A program made the translations under genes and the position numbers. DNA of 64,000 bases from Amycolatopsis deserti (GTDB taxonomy: Bacteria; Actinomycetota; Actinomycetes; Mycobacteriales; Pseudonocardiaceae), in assembly GCF_014653945.1 (NCBI RefSeq), contig NZ_BNAU01000012.1, forward strand, positions 124,001 to 188,000, in the 5' to 3' direction. Shown here piece by piece: positions 36,136 to 45,430 of the stretch. Below the pieces are notes generated by a model. It did not search any database. It saw nothing but the letters and a program-made list of their open reading frames with translations, and had not been told where the DNA came from. Position 1 is the first letter of the stretch; the number at the start of each line of letters is the position of its first letter.

Positions 36136-38436
36136 GTGCCGCTTCCTGGCCCCGACACCCGAGTGGTCGAACTACGCGTGCCGGGCCTGTCCGGCACCAC
36201 CGGTGAGGAGCTGCTGGACGCGGCCGGCACGGTGGAGGTCGCCGGGGACGGTGTGGGCCGGGTCATCCGCCCGTCGGACCGGCTGCGGCGCCCGGCGCCC
36301 GGTCCGGTGCTGCAGGCGCTCGGCCGGTCGGTGCCGCGCACGCTCGAGGGGTACCTGTGGAGCGGCATGACCTCCGGCGGCGCGGCGAAGGCGGCGTGGG
36401 CGCTGCTGTTCCCGTTCTCGCTGGCCAACGTGGCGCACTGGATGCTGCCGCCGGTGCCGCAGGGCAGTCGCGCGGCGGCCGCGCTCGGCGGCCTGTGCCG
36501 GGGCGTGCTGCGGATCGCCGCGCTGCTGCTGACGATGCTGCTCGTCGCGCAGGTCGCGGTCATCACGCTCGACCTGTTCGCCGCGCAGTGCCTGGCGCCC
36601 GGCCGCCGGTGCCTGACCGGCCTGCCGGGCTGGATGCGCGACGTCGAACAGGTCCGCCTGGCCGCGGGGCTGCTGCCGGTCGCGCTGGTGGTCCTCGTGC
36701 TGTACCGGGTGTCCGGGACGAACTGGACGGTCCGCGCCCACACGCCCCCGCCGCCCGGCGACACGCTGCCCGGTGACGTGCTGCGCGGCGACACGGATTC
36801 GCCCGTGCTGCGCTGCGTGCACACCGTGGCCGCGCTGAGCACCGTCGCGCTGCTCGCCGTCGGCGGGCCGCTCGACGTGCCCGGCGACGTGTTCGGGCGG
36901 CTGCTGTGGGCCCCCTCGCTCGTGCTGACCGGGGTCGCGCTGGTCACGTCGGCGTCCGGAGCGCGGGAGCTGCCGCGGTGGGCGCGCGGCGGGTTGCTCT
37001 GGGTGGCGGTCGCGTTGCTGGTCGCGGTCGGCGTGCGCGGCGCGGTGCCCACCGGTTCGGACGCGACCGTCGCCGGGGTCGGCGCGGCGCTGATCGGCGC
37101 GTGGCTGGTGTTCGCGGTGCTGCTGATCCCCGCGGCGCTGCTGGCCCGCCGGACCTGGCGCGAGCTGCCGAAGCGGCTGCGCCCGTGGGCCGGCGGCTGG
37201 GCGGCGGCGCCCGCGCTGGCGCTCGCGGCGCTGCTCGGCGCCGGGTTCGGCGCGGGCCTGGCGACCGGGCTGCGGCGGTTGTCCGGCGCTGGTGACCTCC
37301 GCCTGCCGGACAGCTACCGGCTGGTGACCGCGTTGTGGGGTGGCGGCCTGGTGCTGGCGATCGTGCTGGGCGTGCTCGGGTTCGCCGTGGGCGTGCCGCT
37401 GCGGCGGCGCTCGCGCGGGGTACCAGAGATCGTGCGGATGCTCCAGTCCCCGGCGGACGAGCAGGCCGCGGCTGCCGCGTGGGCGCGGTCGGCGTGGGAA
37501 CGGCGGCACCTGCACCACCTCGCGCTCGGCGTGATCGCCGGACTGTCGCTCGGCGCGGCCGCGCTGCTGGTGGCCTGGTACGGCTTCGGCACGCTGCCCG
37601 GCTGGCTCGACCCGCTGTCCGCGGCCGGGGTGTTCGGGCTCGGCGCGCTGGCCGTCGGGTTGCTGCGGGTCGTCTACACCGCGGCGACGAAGCCCGGGCG
37701 CAACCGGCACCTCGGGGCACTGGCCGATCTCGTGTGCTTCTGGCCGCGGGCGGCGCACCCGGCGATCCCGCCGTGTTACGCGCTGAAGGTGGTGCCGGAC
37801 CTCGCGGCTCGCGCGAAGGAACACCTGGCCGAGCCGAACACCCGCGTCGTGCTGGGCGGCGAGAAGCTGGGCAGTGTGCTGGCGGTGATCGCGGCCGCGC
37901 GGCTGGTGCACAGCGTCTCGCCAGCCGACCGGGAACGGGTCGGCCTGCTCAGCGCGGGGTCGCCGCTGCAGTGGGGGTACCAGCGGGCGTTCCCCGCGGT
38001 GCTGCCGCACGCCGCGCTCGCCGCGCTGTACGGGTCGCTGGACGGGCGGTGGCGCGGGCTGGCGCGCGGGACGGACATCTTCGGCGGCGGTGTGACGACC
38101 TGGCGGCACCAGGTCGACGGCGACAAGCTCACCGGCGAGGGCTACCTGCCCGACGGCAGCTGGGGCGCGCTCACGCCGGCCGCCACGGGCGCGACCGGGG
38201 CCCTCGTCCTGGGCGGCGACCACTGGCTGCCCGACCCGGTGCACCCGCCATCCGGCGCGCGCCGGTGGGCGGCCGGGGTGCTCGGGCACGCGGACTACCT
38301 GGTGGACCCGGAATGGGACCAGGCGGTGGCGATCGCGGCCGGCCTGGAGACGCCGGGAAAGCCGGCCCGCGGGGCGGCCGAGCAGGTGCCCCTGTTCCCC
38401 GACCTCCCCCGGTTCCACCTGAACCTGGCCCGCTGA
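36136..38436 (+). CDS. Large membrane protein with degenerate lipase-like C-terminal domain
   Basis: A 766-residue protein with about eight to ten membrane helices in residues 85-530. A soluble C-terminal third (about 545-766) resembles an alpha/beta hydrolase. The strand-turn-helix that normally carries GHSxGS reads 'VVLGGEKLGSVLAVIAA', so the nucleophile Ser is Lys577. The following 'VGLLSAGSPLQWGYQRAFP' and the C-terminal 'GHADYLVDPEW' (the usual His region) are well kept. It may be a binding or scaffold protein rather than an enzyme. The GTG has AAAAGGAG upstream. It is divergent from sahH and ends 5 bp from the next convergent gene. I do not know a characterised homologue. Confidence 0.75.
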   Translation: MPLPGPDTRVVELRVPGLSGTTGEELLDAAGTVEVAGDGVGRVIRPSDRLRRPAPGPVLQALGRSVPRTLEGYLWSGMTSGGAAKAAWALLFPFSLANVAHWMLPPVPQGSRAAAALGGLCRGVLRIAALLLTMLLVAQVAVITLDLFAAQCLAPGRRCLTGLPGWMRDVEQVRLAAGLLPVALVVLVLYRVSGTNWTVRAHTPPPPGDTLPGDVLRGDTDSPVLRCVHTVAALSTVALLAVGGPLDVPGDVFGRLLWAPSLVLTGVALVTSASGARELPRWARGGLLWVAVALLVAVGVRGAVPTGSDATVAGVGAALIGAWLVFAVLLIPAALLARRTWRELPKRLRPWAGGWAAAPALALAALLGAGFGAGLATGLRRLSGAGDLRLPDSYRLVTALWGGGLVLAIVLGVLGFAVGVPLRRRSRGVPEIVRMLQSPADEQAAAAAWARSAWERRHLHHLALGVIAGLSLGAAALLVAWYGFGTLPGWLDPLSAAGVFGLGALAVGLLRVVYTAATKPGRNRHLGALADLVCFWPRAAHPAIPPCYALKVVPDLAARAKEHLAEPNTRVVLGGEKLGSVLAVIAAARLVHSVSPADRERVGLLSAGSPLQWGYQRAFPAVLPHAALAALYGSLDGRWRGLARGTDIFGGGVTTWRHQVDGDKLTGEGYLPDGSWGALTPAATGATGALVLGGDHWLPDPVHPPSGARRWAAGVLGHADYLVDPEWDQAVAIAAGLETPGKPARGAAEQVPLFPDLPRFHLNLAR

Positions 38437-38440
38437 GCCG

Positions 38441-39316
38441 TCAAGCGCCGGGCACGGGGAACGCGTAGAGCCGCACGGTGACCTCCCGCGCCTCCGGCAC
38501 CGGGTCCCGGCGCAACCGGCAGTACCGGGCCACCAGATCCTGGTACTCCGCCTCCAGGTGACGCAGCTCCGGCTCGGTCAGCCACGCCAGGCCCCGGTGG
38601 GCCTTGCCCCACGGCCCGAACTCGTCCCGGTGCCGCGCGGCCCAGGTGAGCAACTCGATCTCGCGACCGTACTTCGCGTCGAGGTAATCGGCGACGCGCC
38701 GCTGGTCGGCCTCGTCGAAGTCCTCCGGCCGCGGCTCGCGCACCGACTGCGGGACGGTGCGCCAACGACCGTCCCGGTGGCGTCGCACGTAGCCCGCCTC
38801 CGCCAGGGTGCCGAGGAGCGTGACGGCTCCGGCGCCGAACCGGCCGGTCAGCTCCGCGTCCGTGGCGGGCAGTTCGCGGAGCACCTGGTGGTGGCGCGGG
38901 TCGCTGTGGATCTCGATGTCCCGCAGCGTGAGGGCGCGCATCCGCAGGTCGCCGGTCAGCAGTCGCCGCGCGGCCATGAGCAGGAACACGGCGATCGGCA
39001 CCTCGGCGAACACGGCGAGGGCGAGGCTGGTCCACCGGTCGGGCGAGGACCAGTCGAGCACGACGTCGAACCACCCGTCGCACACCAGCAGTGCCGCCGT
39101 GGCCGCCAGCAACGGCACGGCGGAGCGGCGGCGGCGCAGACCGAGCCACGCCGCAGCCGCGAAGCAGCACACCAGCCCCACGTCGAACCCGACCCACGCG
39201 GTCCGCCACTGACCGGTGTCGAAGTGGTCGGGCAGCGTGTGCGCGAGGTAGACGATCCACGGCACGAGGCAAACCGCCGCGGCGCCGAGGAACACCAGCA
39301 ACATCCTGCGGATCAC
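38441..39316 (-). CDS. Membrane protein with cytoplasmic C-terminal domain, function unknown
   Basis: A 291-residue protein. Four hydrophobic helices lie in the first ~120 residues ('MLLVFLGAAAVCLVPWIVYLA' in outline, 'VGLVCCFAAAAWLGL', 'VPLLAATAALLVCDGW', 'LALAVFAEVPIAVFLLM'). A charged cytoplasmic half may contain a winged-helix-like segment ('DAELTGRFGAGAVTLLGTLAEAGYVRR'). I do not recognise the family. The GTG at 39316 was chosen because TAGCGT lies 7 bp upstream; a start further upstream would put that box inside the gene. Confidence 0.65.
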   Translation of the reverse strand: MIRRMLLVFLGAAAVCLVPWIVYLAHTLPDHFDTGQWRTAWVGFDVGLVCCFAAAAWLGLRRRRSAVPLLAATAALLVCDGWFDVVLDWSSPDRWTSLALAVFAEVPIAVFLLMAARRLLTGDLRMRALTLRDIEIHSDPRHHQVLRELPATDAELTGRFGAGAVTLLGTLAEAGYVRRHRDGRWRTVPQSVREPRPEDFDEADQRRVADYLDAKYGREIELLTWAARHRDEFGPWGKAHRGLAWLTEPELRHLEAEYQDLVARYCRLRRDPVPEAREVTVRLYAFPVPGA

Positions 39317-39323
39317 CGGTCCG

Positions 39324-39329
39324 ACGCTA
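39324..39329 (-). promoter_or_regulatory. -10 element (TAGCGT) for leaderless membrane-protein gene
   Basis: On the minus strand TAGCGT lies 7 bp before the GTG at 39316. Confidence 0.5.
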
Positions 39330-39368
39330 GAGGCGCGCCGGACCGGTGACATCCGGGATTTCCCCTGG

Positions 39369-40907
39369 CTAGGGCTTGGTCGGGTCGGCGCCGTCCACCG
39401 GCATCGGCGTCTCCGTCGCCGCGTGGCGCTTGCCCAGCAGCGAGTGCCGGCGGCTGTAGGCGAAGTAGATGACCACGCCGAGCACCATCCACGCCAGGAA
39501 CCGCAGCCAGGTCAGCACCGTCAGGTTCAGCATCAGCCACAGGCACGCCAGGATCGCGAGGATCGGCACCACCGGCACCCACGGCACCCGGAACGCGCGC
39601 GGCAGGTCCGGCCGCGTCCGGCGCAGCACCAGCACACCCGCGGAGACCAGCACGAACGCGAACAGCGTGCCGACGTTGACCATTTCCTCCAGCTTGTCCG
39701 CCGGGAAGAACGTCGCCGCCACCGCGACCAGGAGGCCGACCAGCATGGTCGCGCGGCCCGGGGTGCCGCGTTCGCTCGTGCGCGCCAGCGAGCGCGGCAG
39801 CAGGCCGTCCCGCGACATCGCGTACAGCACCCGGACCTGGCCCAGCATCAGCACCATCACCACGGTGGTCAGACCGGCCAGCGCGCCGACCGAGATGACG
39901 TTCGCCGCCCAGTTGACGCCGTTCGCGGCGAACGCGGTGGCCAGCGTCTTGTGGCTGCCGTCGCCGGCGTCGGTCGCCAGGTCGGTGTAGGGCACCATGC
40001 CGACGACCACCAGCGACACCGCCACGTACAGCACGGTGACGATCGCCAGCGAGCCGAAGATGCCGCGCGGCACCGAGCGCTGCGGGTTCTTCGTCTCCTC
40101 CGCCGTGGTCGCCACGATGTCGAACCCGATGAACGCGAAGAACACCAGCGAGGCGCCGGCGAGCAGCCCGAACAGGCCGAACGAGCTGCTCGCCCCGCCC
40201 GCGATCAGCGAGAACAGCGACTGGTCCACGCCCGACTGGCCGCTGCCCGCCTCCGCGCCCGGCGGGATGTAGGGCGTGTAGTTGGCGCCCTTGACGTAGA
40301 ACAGGCCGAGCACGATCACGAACAGCACGATGCCGACCTTGATCGCGGTGATCACCATGGAGACCCGGGACGACAGCTTCGTGCCGAGCGTCAGCACCAC
40401 GGCCAGCGCGACCACCAGGATCAACGCGCCCCAGTCCACCGTGAGGCCGCCGAGGTCGAACGTCGTCTTCGCGCCGTCGCCGAAGATGTAGCCGAGCACC
40501 GTCTCCAGGTACACCGACCAGCCCTTGGACACCGCGGCCGCGCCGACGGCCAGTTCCAGCACCAGGTCCCAGCCGATGATCCAGGCCATGAACTCGCCGA
40601 ACGTCGCGTACGAGAACGTGTAGGCGCTGCCCGCGACCGGCACGGTCGAGGCGAACTCGGCGTAGCACAGCGCGGCGAGGCCGCACGCGATCGCGGCGAA
40701 CACGAACGCCAGCGACACCGACGGTCCGGCGTAGTCGCCCGCGGTGCGCGCGGTCAGCGTGAAGATGCCGGCGCCGATGACGACCGCGACCCCGAACACC
40801 GTCAGGTCCCACGCCGACAGATTGCGCCGCAACCTGGTATCCGGCTCGTCGGTGTCCTTAATGGACTGCTCGATGGACTTCGTGCGCCACAGCCCGTTAC
40901 CTGGCAA
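39369..40907 (-). CDS. APC family amino acid permease (cationic amino acid transporter-like)
   Basis: A 512-residue, 12-14-helix permease. The first helix holds the broken-helix substrate motif 'FGVAVVIGAGIFTLT' (about residues 38-52). It is followed by 'LCYAEFASTVPVAGSAYTFSY' in outline, 'FFAFIGFDIVATTAEETKNPQR' in outline and 'MSRDGLLPRSLARTSERGTP'. These are strong signatures of the CAT/YfnA-like branch, which imports cationic or other amino acids. The TTG start at 40907 has GGGAGGAG 8 bp upstream. TAGGGT (40951-40956, minus strand) is a possible -10. Confidence 0.92.
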   Translation of the reverse strand: MPGNGLWRTKSIEQSIKDTDEPDTRLRRNLSAWDLTVFGVAVVIGAGIFTLTARTAGDYAGPSVSLAFVFAAIACGLAALCYAEFASTVPVAGSAYTFSYATFGEFMAWIIGWDLVLELAVGAAAVSKGWSVYLETVLGYIFGDGAKTTFDLGGLTVDWGALILVVALAVVLTLGTKLSSRVSMVITAIKVGIVLFVIVLGLFYVKGANYTPYIPPGAEAGSGQSGVDQSLFSLIAGGASSSFGLFGLLAGASLVFFAFIGFDIVATTAEETKNPQRSVPRGIFGSLAIVTVLYVAVSLVVVGMVPYTDLATDAGDGSHKTLATAFAANGVNWAANVISVGALAGLTTVVMVLMLGQVRVLYAMSRDGLLPRSLARTSERGTPGRATMLVGLLVAVAATFFPADKLEEMVNVGTLFAFVLVSAGVLVLRRTRPDLPRAFRVPWVPVVPILAILACLWLMLNLTVLTWLRFLAWMVLGVVIYFAYSRRHSLLGKRHAATETPMPVDGADPTKP

Positions 40908-40987
40908 GGGTGTCTCCTCCCGGTGTCCTGGGTCTCAGGTCCGGTTGGTCACCCTAACGCGAACGGGTGAAGCGAGCGAATCGGAGG

Positions 40988-41902
40988 TCAGACGAGCTGA
41001 CGATCCAGGTCCGGTTCCAGGTAGATCAGCCGCGCGGACGGCACCCGCTCACGCACCCGGGCCTCGGCCGCGTCGATCTCACCGGCCACCTCCGACAGCT
41101 CCAGACGCGGCGCGAGCGCGAGCTTCGCGGCCACCAGCAGCTCGTCCGGGCCCAGGTACTGGGTGCGGATGTGGATCACGCGGTCGACCCGGCCGCCGGC
41201 CAGCGCCTCGCAGATGCTGTCCAGCTCGCGGTCGGTCGCGCCCTCGCCGATCAGCAGGCTCTTCATCTCGACGATCAGGATGATCGCGATGATCCCGAGC
41301 AGGACACCGATCATCACGGTGCCGACGCCGTCCCACACCGGGTTGCCGGTCAGCTCGGACAGCCCGACGCCGATCAGCGCGAAGACCAGACCGAGCAGCG
41401 CGCCGGTGTCCTCCAGCAGCACAACCGGCAGCTCCGGCGTGCGCGACTGGCGGATGAACTGCCACCAGGTCGCGTCACCCTTGATCTTGCGCGACTCCCC
41501 GATCGCGGTGACGAACGAGTAGCTCTCCAGCCCGATCGCGACGACCAGGATGCCGACCGCGACCAGCGGGCTGGTCAGCGGTTCCGGGTGCTCGATCTTG
41601 TGGATGCCCTCGTAGAGCGCGAACACCGAACCGAGCGTGAACAGCATCAGCGCGACGACGAACGACCAGAAGTACCGCTCCCGCCCGAATCCGAACGGGT
41701 GCTCGCGCGTGGCGCGCCGCCGAGCCTGGCGCTGGCCCAGCAGGAGCAGGCCCTGGTTGGACGTGTCGGCGACCGAGTGCACCGACTCGGCGAGCATCGA
41801 CGAGGACCCGGTGATCAGGAACCCGACGAACTTCGCCGCGGCGATCCCGGCGTTGGCGATCAAAGCCGCGACGATCGCCTTCGTTCCGCCACTTGCCGAC
41901 AC
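40988..41902 (-). CDS. Cation diffusion facilitator (CDF) family transporter
   Basis: A 304-residue, six-helix metal exporter. Helix 2 has 'GSSSMLAESVHSVADTSNQ' with metal-ligand positions in SxxAExxHSxAD. Helix 5 has 'LLEDTGALLGLVFALIG', giving the ED pair in place of the usual HxxxD. The C-terminal cytoplasmic domain starts near residue 215 ('EGATDRELDSICEAL'). The metal is not predictable; Zn or Mn are usual for the family. GTG start. It lies 80 bp upstream of the APC gene on the same strand. Confidence 0.9.
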   Translation of the reverse strand: MSASGGTKAIVAALIANAGIAAAKFVGFLITGSSSMLAESVHSVADTSNQGLLLLGQRQARRRATREHPFGFGRERYFWSFVVALMLFTLGSVFALYEGIHKIEHPEPLTSPLVAVGILVVAIGLESYSFVTAIGESRKIKGDATWWQFIRQSRTPELPVVLLEDTGALLGLVFALIGVGLSELTGNPVWDGVGTVMIGVLLGIIAIILIVEMKSLLIGEGATDRELDSICEALAGGRVDRVIHIRTQYLGPDELLVAAKLALAPRLELSEVAGEIDAAEARVRERVPSARLIYLEPDLDRQLV

Positions 41903-41957
41903 GCTGACCCCCTGGAGTCCTACCCGTTTTGTCGCGATGAGCCTAAGGCCAACGGGT

Positions 41958-42416
41958 TCACCGCAGCAGAGGGAGTCCGCCGACCAGTTTGTCGATCTTG
42001 TTCCGCGGGCCCACCAGGCTCACGGCGTAGTACGCGAAGGCCAACTCCTCGGTACCCGCCATCGCCTCGGTGTACTCCACGTAGGATCGGCTGGCCTGCG
42101 CGTGCTTGGACATGTCGGCGACGAAGATCCCCTCCCGGTTCGCGGCCTTCGTGCGGATCTGCAGCAGCTTGGCGGCGTCCGCGGCCAGGATCGAGCAGCC
42201 GGTCCACGGCAACCCGGCGTGCGGGCGGCCGGAGGCGTCCGCGACCTCGGGGCCGAGCAGCGACGGCAGGACCTTGCCGACCGCGGCGCCCAGGCACGCG
42301 GTGGCGTTGGCGACGAGACCCGGCCCGAGCGAGGGGTCGGCGACGATCACCCACTTCACCTTCGCGGTTCGGGTGGTGGCGTCGAGCTGGACATCAACCT
42401 GATGATCTGTGGTCAC
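41958..42416 (-). CDS. DUF2000 family protein
   Basis: A 152-residue soluble protein. The core pattern 'KWVIVADPSLGPGLVANATACLGAAVG', 'LPWTGCSILAADAAKLLQIR' and 'YAVSLVGPRNKIDKLVGGLPLL' matches DUF2000, a small alpha-beta family of unknown function related to peptidyl-tRNA hydrolase 2-like folds. The GTG at 42416 is favoured because the frame further upstream runs into the Lrp promoter. It is divergent from an Lrp/AsnC regulator, which probably controls it. Confidence 0.75.
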   Translation of the reverse strand: MTTDHQVDVQLDATTRTAKVKWVIVADPSLGPGLVANATACLGAAVGKVLPSLLGPEVADASGRPHAGLPWTGCSILAADAAKLLQIRTKAANREGIFVADMSKHAQASRSYVEYTEAMAGTEELAFAYYAVSLVGPRNKIDKLVGGLPLLR

Positions 42417-42442
42417 GAGCGCACAAGCTAGGCAAAGATGTG

Positions 42443-42476
42443 TGTCGAAGCCAGCAGAGCCGAACTTAATTCGACA
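42443..42476. promoter_or_regulatory. Candidate Lrp/AsnC operator
   Basis: An inverted repeat TGTCGAA (42443-42449) / TTCGACA (42470-42476) with a 20-bp spacer. It lies in the 71-bp region between the divergent DUF2000 and Lrp-type genes. Confidence 0.5.
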
Positions 42477-42487
42477 GGAGACCCGTT

Positions 42488-42949
42488 TTGGCCGGTTTGG
42501 ACGAACTTGATCAGGCATTGCTGCGGGAACTGCAGCGCGACGGACGGCGGACCAACCGGGAACTGGCCGCCGCGACGGGCGTCTCGCCGTCGACGTCGCT
42601 GGAGCGCGTCCGGGCGCTGCGCGAGCGCGGGGTGATCCGCGGGTACAACGTGGACCTGGACCTGGCGAAGATCGGCCGCCCGGTCCAGGCGCTCATCGCG
42701 GTGCGGGTGCGCCCGCCGTCCCGGCCGGTCATCGATGCCTTCCGGGAATGGGTGACGCTGCTGCCCGAGACGCTGGGCGTGTTCGTGGTGACCGGCGGCG
42801 AGGACTTCCTCGTGCACGTGGCGGTGCCGGACAACGACAGCCTGTACGCGTTCGTCATCGACCGGCTCACCCAGCGCCAGGAGGTCGCCGACGTGCGCAC
42901 GAACGTGATCTACGAGCACATCCGCAGCCGCGTGATCGAGCCGGCCTAG
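42488..42949 (+). CDS. Lrp/AsnC family transcriptional regulator
   Basis: A 153-residue regulator with an N-terminal winged HTH ('LDELDQALLRELQRDGRRTNRELAAATGVSPSTSLERVRALRERGVI' in outline) and a C-terminal RAM ligand-binding domain ('QALIAVRVRPPS', 'VFVVTGGEDFLVHVAV', 'VRTNVIYEHIRSRVI'). Such proteins usually sense amino acids and form octamers. The TTG start has AGGAG upstream. It is divergent from the DUF2000 gene; the natural targets are that gene and itself. Confidence 0.92.
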   Translation: MAGLDELDQALLRELQRDGRRTNRELAAATGVSPSTSLERVRALRERGVIRGYNVDLDLAKIGRPVQALIAVRVRPPSRPVIDAFREWVTLLPETLGVFVVTGGEDFLVHVAVPDNDSLYAFVIDRLTQRQEVADVRTNVIYEHIRSRVIEPA

Positions 42950-42967
42950 CGGTCGCGAACGGGCCGT

Positions 42968-42994
42968 CGGTGGCGGCGATCCGCACCGCCACCG
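42968..42994 (+). terminator. Intrinsic terminator between the Lrp-type gene and manA
   Basis: A 9-bp perfect stem CGGTGGCGG / CCGCCACCG with a 9-nt loop, followed by GTTTCC. It lies in the 85-bp spacer between convergent genes and may serve both. Confidence 0.65.
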
Positions 42995-43034
42995 GTTTCC
43001 GGTCCTGCCGGAATCACCCGGCGCGCTGGAATCG

Positions 43035-44258
43035 CTACAGGCAGCCCGACGTGGCGCGGAACAGCTGCGTCCGCCCGCTCTCCGCGGGGTGCACGGCGAC
43101 CGCCGGGTCCGAGGCCGGCACCCACACCGACTGGCCGCGCCGCAGCTCGATCTCCTGGCCGCTCTCCGCCTTGATCCGCACCGAGCCCTGGGTGCACAGC
43201 AGGATCTGCGGCTTGCCGTTGTCGACGCGCAGCGAACCGCTCTCCCCGGCCGCCCACTCGCACCGGGAAAGCTCGAACTCCGGCGCGTCCGTCGTGTACA
43301 CCTCGCCGCAGTCGGACGGCTCGCCACGCAGGATCGGCATGTCCGCGCACGTGAAGTCGACGACGCGGAGCAACTCGGGCACGTCCACGTGCTTCGGCGT
43401 CAGGCCGCAGCGCAGGATGTTGTCCGAGTTCGCCAGGATCTCCACCGCGGTGCCGTGCAGGTACAGGTGCAGGTTCCCGGCCGGCAGGTAGATCGCCTCA
43501 CCGGCGCTCAGCGTCAGCCGGTTGAGCAGCAGCGCGGCCAGCACCCCGGCGTCGCGCGGGTGCGCCTCGCCCAGTTCGAGGATCGTCCGGCACTCGACGT
43601 CGAACTCGCCGTGGTCCTTCACGTGCAGCACGCACGCGTCGAGCACCTCGGGCAGCAGCTCGTCCAGCACCGGCTGCGGCAGCGTGATCCACGTGGTGAA
43701 CAGCGCGCGCAAGCCGTCGGAGTCCGGCTGGGCGGCCAGCAGCTCGGTGTACTTCGCCAGGCCCGGGGTTTCGATGGCGCGCAGCAGCTCGACCGTGCGC
43801 TCCGGCTCGCGGAACCCGGCCAGCGCGTGGAACTCGGTGAGCGCGCACACCAGCTCGGGCTTCGCGGTCGGGTCCGGGTAGTTCCGGTTCGGCGCGTCCC
43901 GCGGGATGCCGGCGGCCTCCTCGCGCGCGTAGCCCTCGGCGGACTGCTCGGCCGAGGGGTGCGCCTGCATCGACAGCGGCTCCTCGACGGCGAGGATCTT
44001 CAGCAGGAACGGCAGCCGGTTGCCCCAGTGCTCGGCGCACTCCCGGCCGAGCTGGCCGAGCGGGTCGGCCTCGACGAGTTCCAGCAGGCTGCGCTCGGCG
44101 CCGTCCGGACCCACGATGCGCGACGGGTCGCCCGGGTGGGCGCCCATCCACAGCTCCGCCTCGGGATGCGGCGCGGGCACCTCACGACCCAGCAGCTCGG
44201 GGATGGTCGTCCGGGACCCCCAGGCGTAGGGCCGCACCGCATTGCGCAGCAGCTCCAC
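43035..44258 (-). CDS. manA: Mannose-6-phosphate isomerase, class I
   Basis: A 407-residue zinc isomerase that links fructose-6-P and mannose-6-P. Zinc and active-site regions: 'LSMQAHPSAEQSAEGYAREE' in outline (Gln/His), 'YPDPTAKPELVCAL' (Glu/Lys), and 'SAGEAIYLPAGNLHLYLHGTAVEI' in outline (His and the conserved GN.H). The GTG start follows GAGAAG. It heads towards mannose-1-P and GDP-mannose for cell-envelope mannolipids, together with pmm encoded nearby on the same strand. Confidence 0.95.
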   Translation of the reverse strand: MELLRNAVRPYAWGSRTTIPELLGREVPAPHPEAELWMGAHPGDPSRIVGPDGAERSLLELVEADPLGQLGRECAEHWGNRLPFLLKILAVEEPLSMQAHPSAEQSAEGYAREEAAGIPRDAPNRNYPDPTAKPELVCALTEFHALAGFREPERTVELLRAIETPGLAKYTELLAAQPDSDGLRALFTTWITLPQPVLDELLPEVLDACVLHVKDHGEFDVECRTILELGEAHPRDAGVLAALLLNRLTLSAGEAIYLPAGNLHLYLHGTAVEILANSDNILRCGLTPKHVDVPELLRVVDFTCADMPILRGEPSDCGEVYTTDAPEFELSRCEWAAGESGSLRVDNGKPQILLCTQGSVRIKAESGQEIELRRGQSVWVPASDPAVAVHPAESGRTQLFRATSGCL

Positions 44259-44326
44259 TGTCTTCTCAACTCCTTGGTTCTTCCAACCCCTCGCCCGATT
44301 CCCGCGGGATCGGGCCCGAACCGGCG

Positions 44327-45430
44327 TCAGGCGGACGCGGGCTCGTAGTGCCCGCCACCCCCGGTGGCGCCCGTGGCCAGCCCGAGGTAGACCGCGGCCA
44401 GCTCGAACCGTAGCGCGAGCACCCCGGCGCGCACAGGCTCGTCACCGACGATCTCGTCCGCGGGGGCCACCACTCCGGCCCCGGGAAGCGTATGCGAAGC
44501 GTCGTGGCGCGCCGCGTCGGCCGCCGGGCCGCTGTGCACCGCGAGCAGCAGCACCCGGTAGTTCGGCAGGTCGGTGTCGAAATCGGGGTCGGCGAAGATG
44601 TCCCGCTCGCCGGAGCTGCTCGCCGCCGCCTGCCGCAGAGCGCGACGGGTCAGCGCCTGACGGTAGTCGGCGATGTCGGCGACGACGCCGGCGAACGAAC
44701 CCAGCGCGTAGCCGGCGTGCTGGGCGACCGCGACCGCGATCGGGTCCAGCCCCCACAGCAACGGGATCCGGTCGGCCAGGCGCAGGGCGAGCGCCTTGGC
44801 GGGGTTGGCGAAGGAGTCTCGGCCGAGGTGGCCGCGCTCGGCCTCGGAGTCGAGCTGGTCGGCCAGCAACTGCACGTCGGCGACCAGCAGGCCGAGGGCG
44901 TTCGCCGTGAGCAGCCCGGCGGCCAGGCCGCGGGCGAAGGTCAGCTCGGGCGGTACCGGGACCCGCGGCACGAGCTGGACGCCCTTCCCGGCGACCGACG
45001 CCGCGACCGGGCCCTCGTTCGGCGCGGACAGCACCACCGTCGCGCCGAACCGCGCGGCGCGTTCGATGCCGGCGGCCAGCTCGCGGTCGAACGGGTCGTC
45101 GGTGTGCGCGAAGACGACGTCCAGCGCCCCGATCCACGGCGGCACCGCCTCGGAGACCAGCACCGGCGCCGGGCAGGCCGGCGCCAGCAGCGCGTACAGC
45201 AGACGGGCCACGCTGCGGCTCACCCCGGGACGGACGACCAGCACGAGCGCCCGCGGACGGCCCAGGTCGAGCCGGTCGGCCAGCTCGGCGTCCGCGGCGA
45301 CCTCGGCGGTGGACCGCACCTGGGCGCCGGCCATCGCCGCCGCCCTCAGCAGTCCTGCCGTGTCGGCCTCCGCCAGGCGCGCGGGGTCGTCCAGGAGGGT
45401 GTCGTCAAGCACCGTCGGCACGGGACTCAC
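44327..45430 (-). CDS. SIS-domain phosphosugar isomerase-like protein (TobH/Rv3256c-like)
   Basis: A 367-residue, Ala/Leu-rich protein always found between manA and pmm in related genomes (Rv3256c in M. tuberculosis). It resembles bifunctional phosphoglucose/phosphomannose isomerase SIS domains in outline ('RPRALVLVVRPGVSRSVARLL', 'PLLWGLDPIAVAVAQHAGYALGSF'), but clear catalytic residues are not visible. A role in mannose-phosphate metabolism is inferred from context. The GTG at 45430 overlaps the Trm112-like gene by 26 bp; GTGs at 45421 and 45412 are alternatives. Confidence 0.75.
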   Translation of the reverse strand: MSPVPTVLDDTLLDDPARLAEADTAGLLRAAAMAGAQVRSTAEVAADAELADRLDLGRPRALVLVVRPGVSRSVARLLYALLAPACPAPVLVSEAVPPWIGALDVVFAHTDDPFDRELAAGIERAARFGATVVLSAPNEGPVAASVAGKGVQLVPRVPVPPELTFARGLAAGLLTANALGLLVADVQLLADQLDSEAERGHLGRDSFANPAKALALRLADRIPLLWGLDPIAVAVAQHAGYALGSFAGVVADIADYRQALTRRALRQAAASSSGERDIFADPDFDTDLPNYRVLLLAVHSGPAADAARHDASHTLPGAGVVAPADEIVGDEPVRAGVLALRFELAAVYLGLATGATGGGGHYEPASA

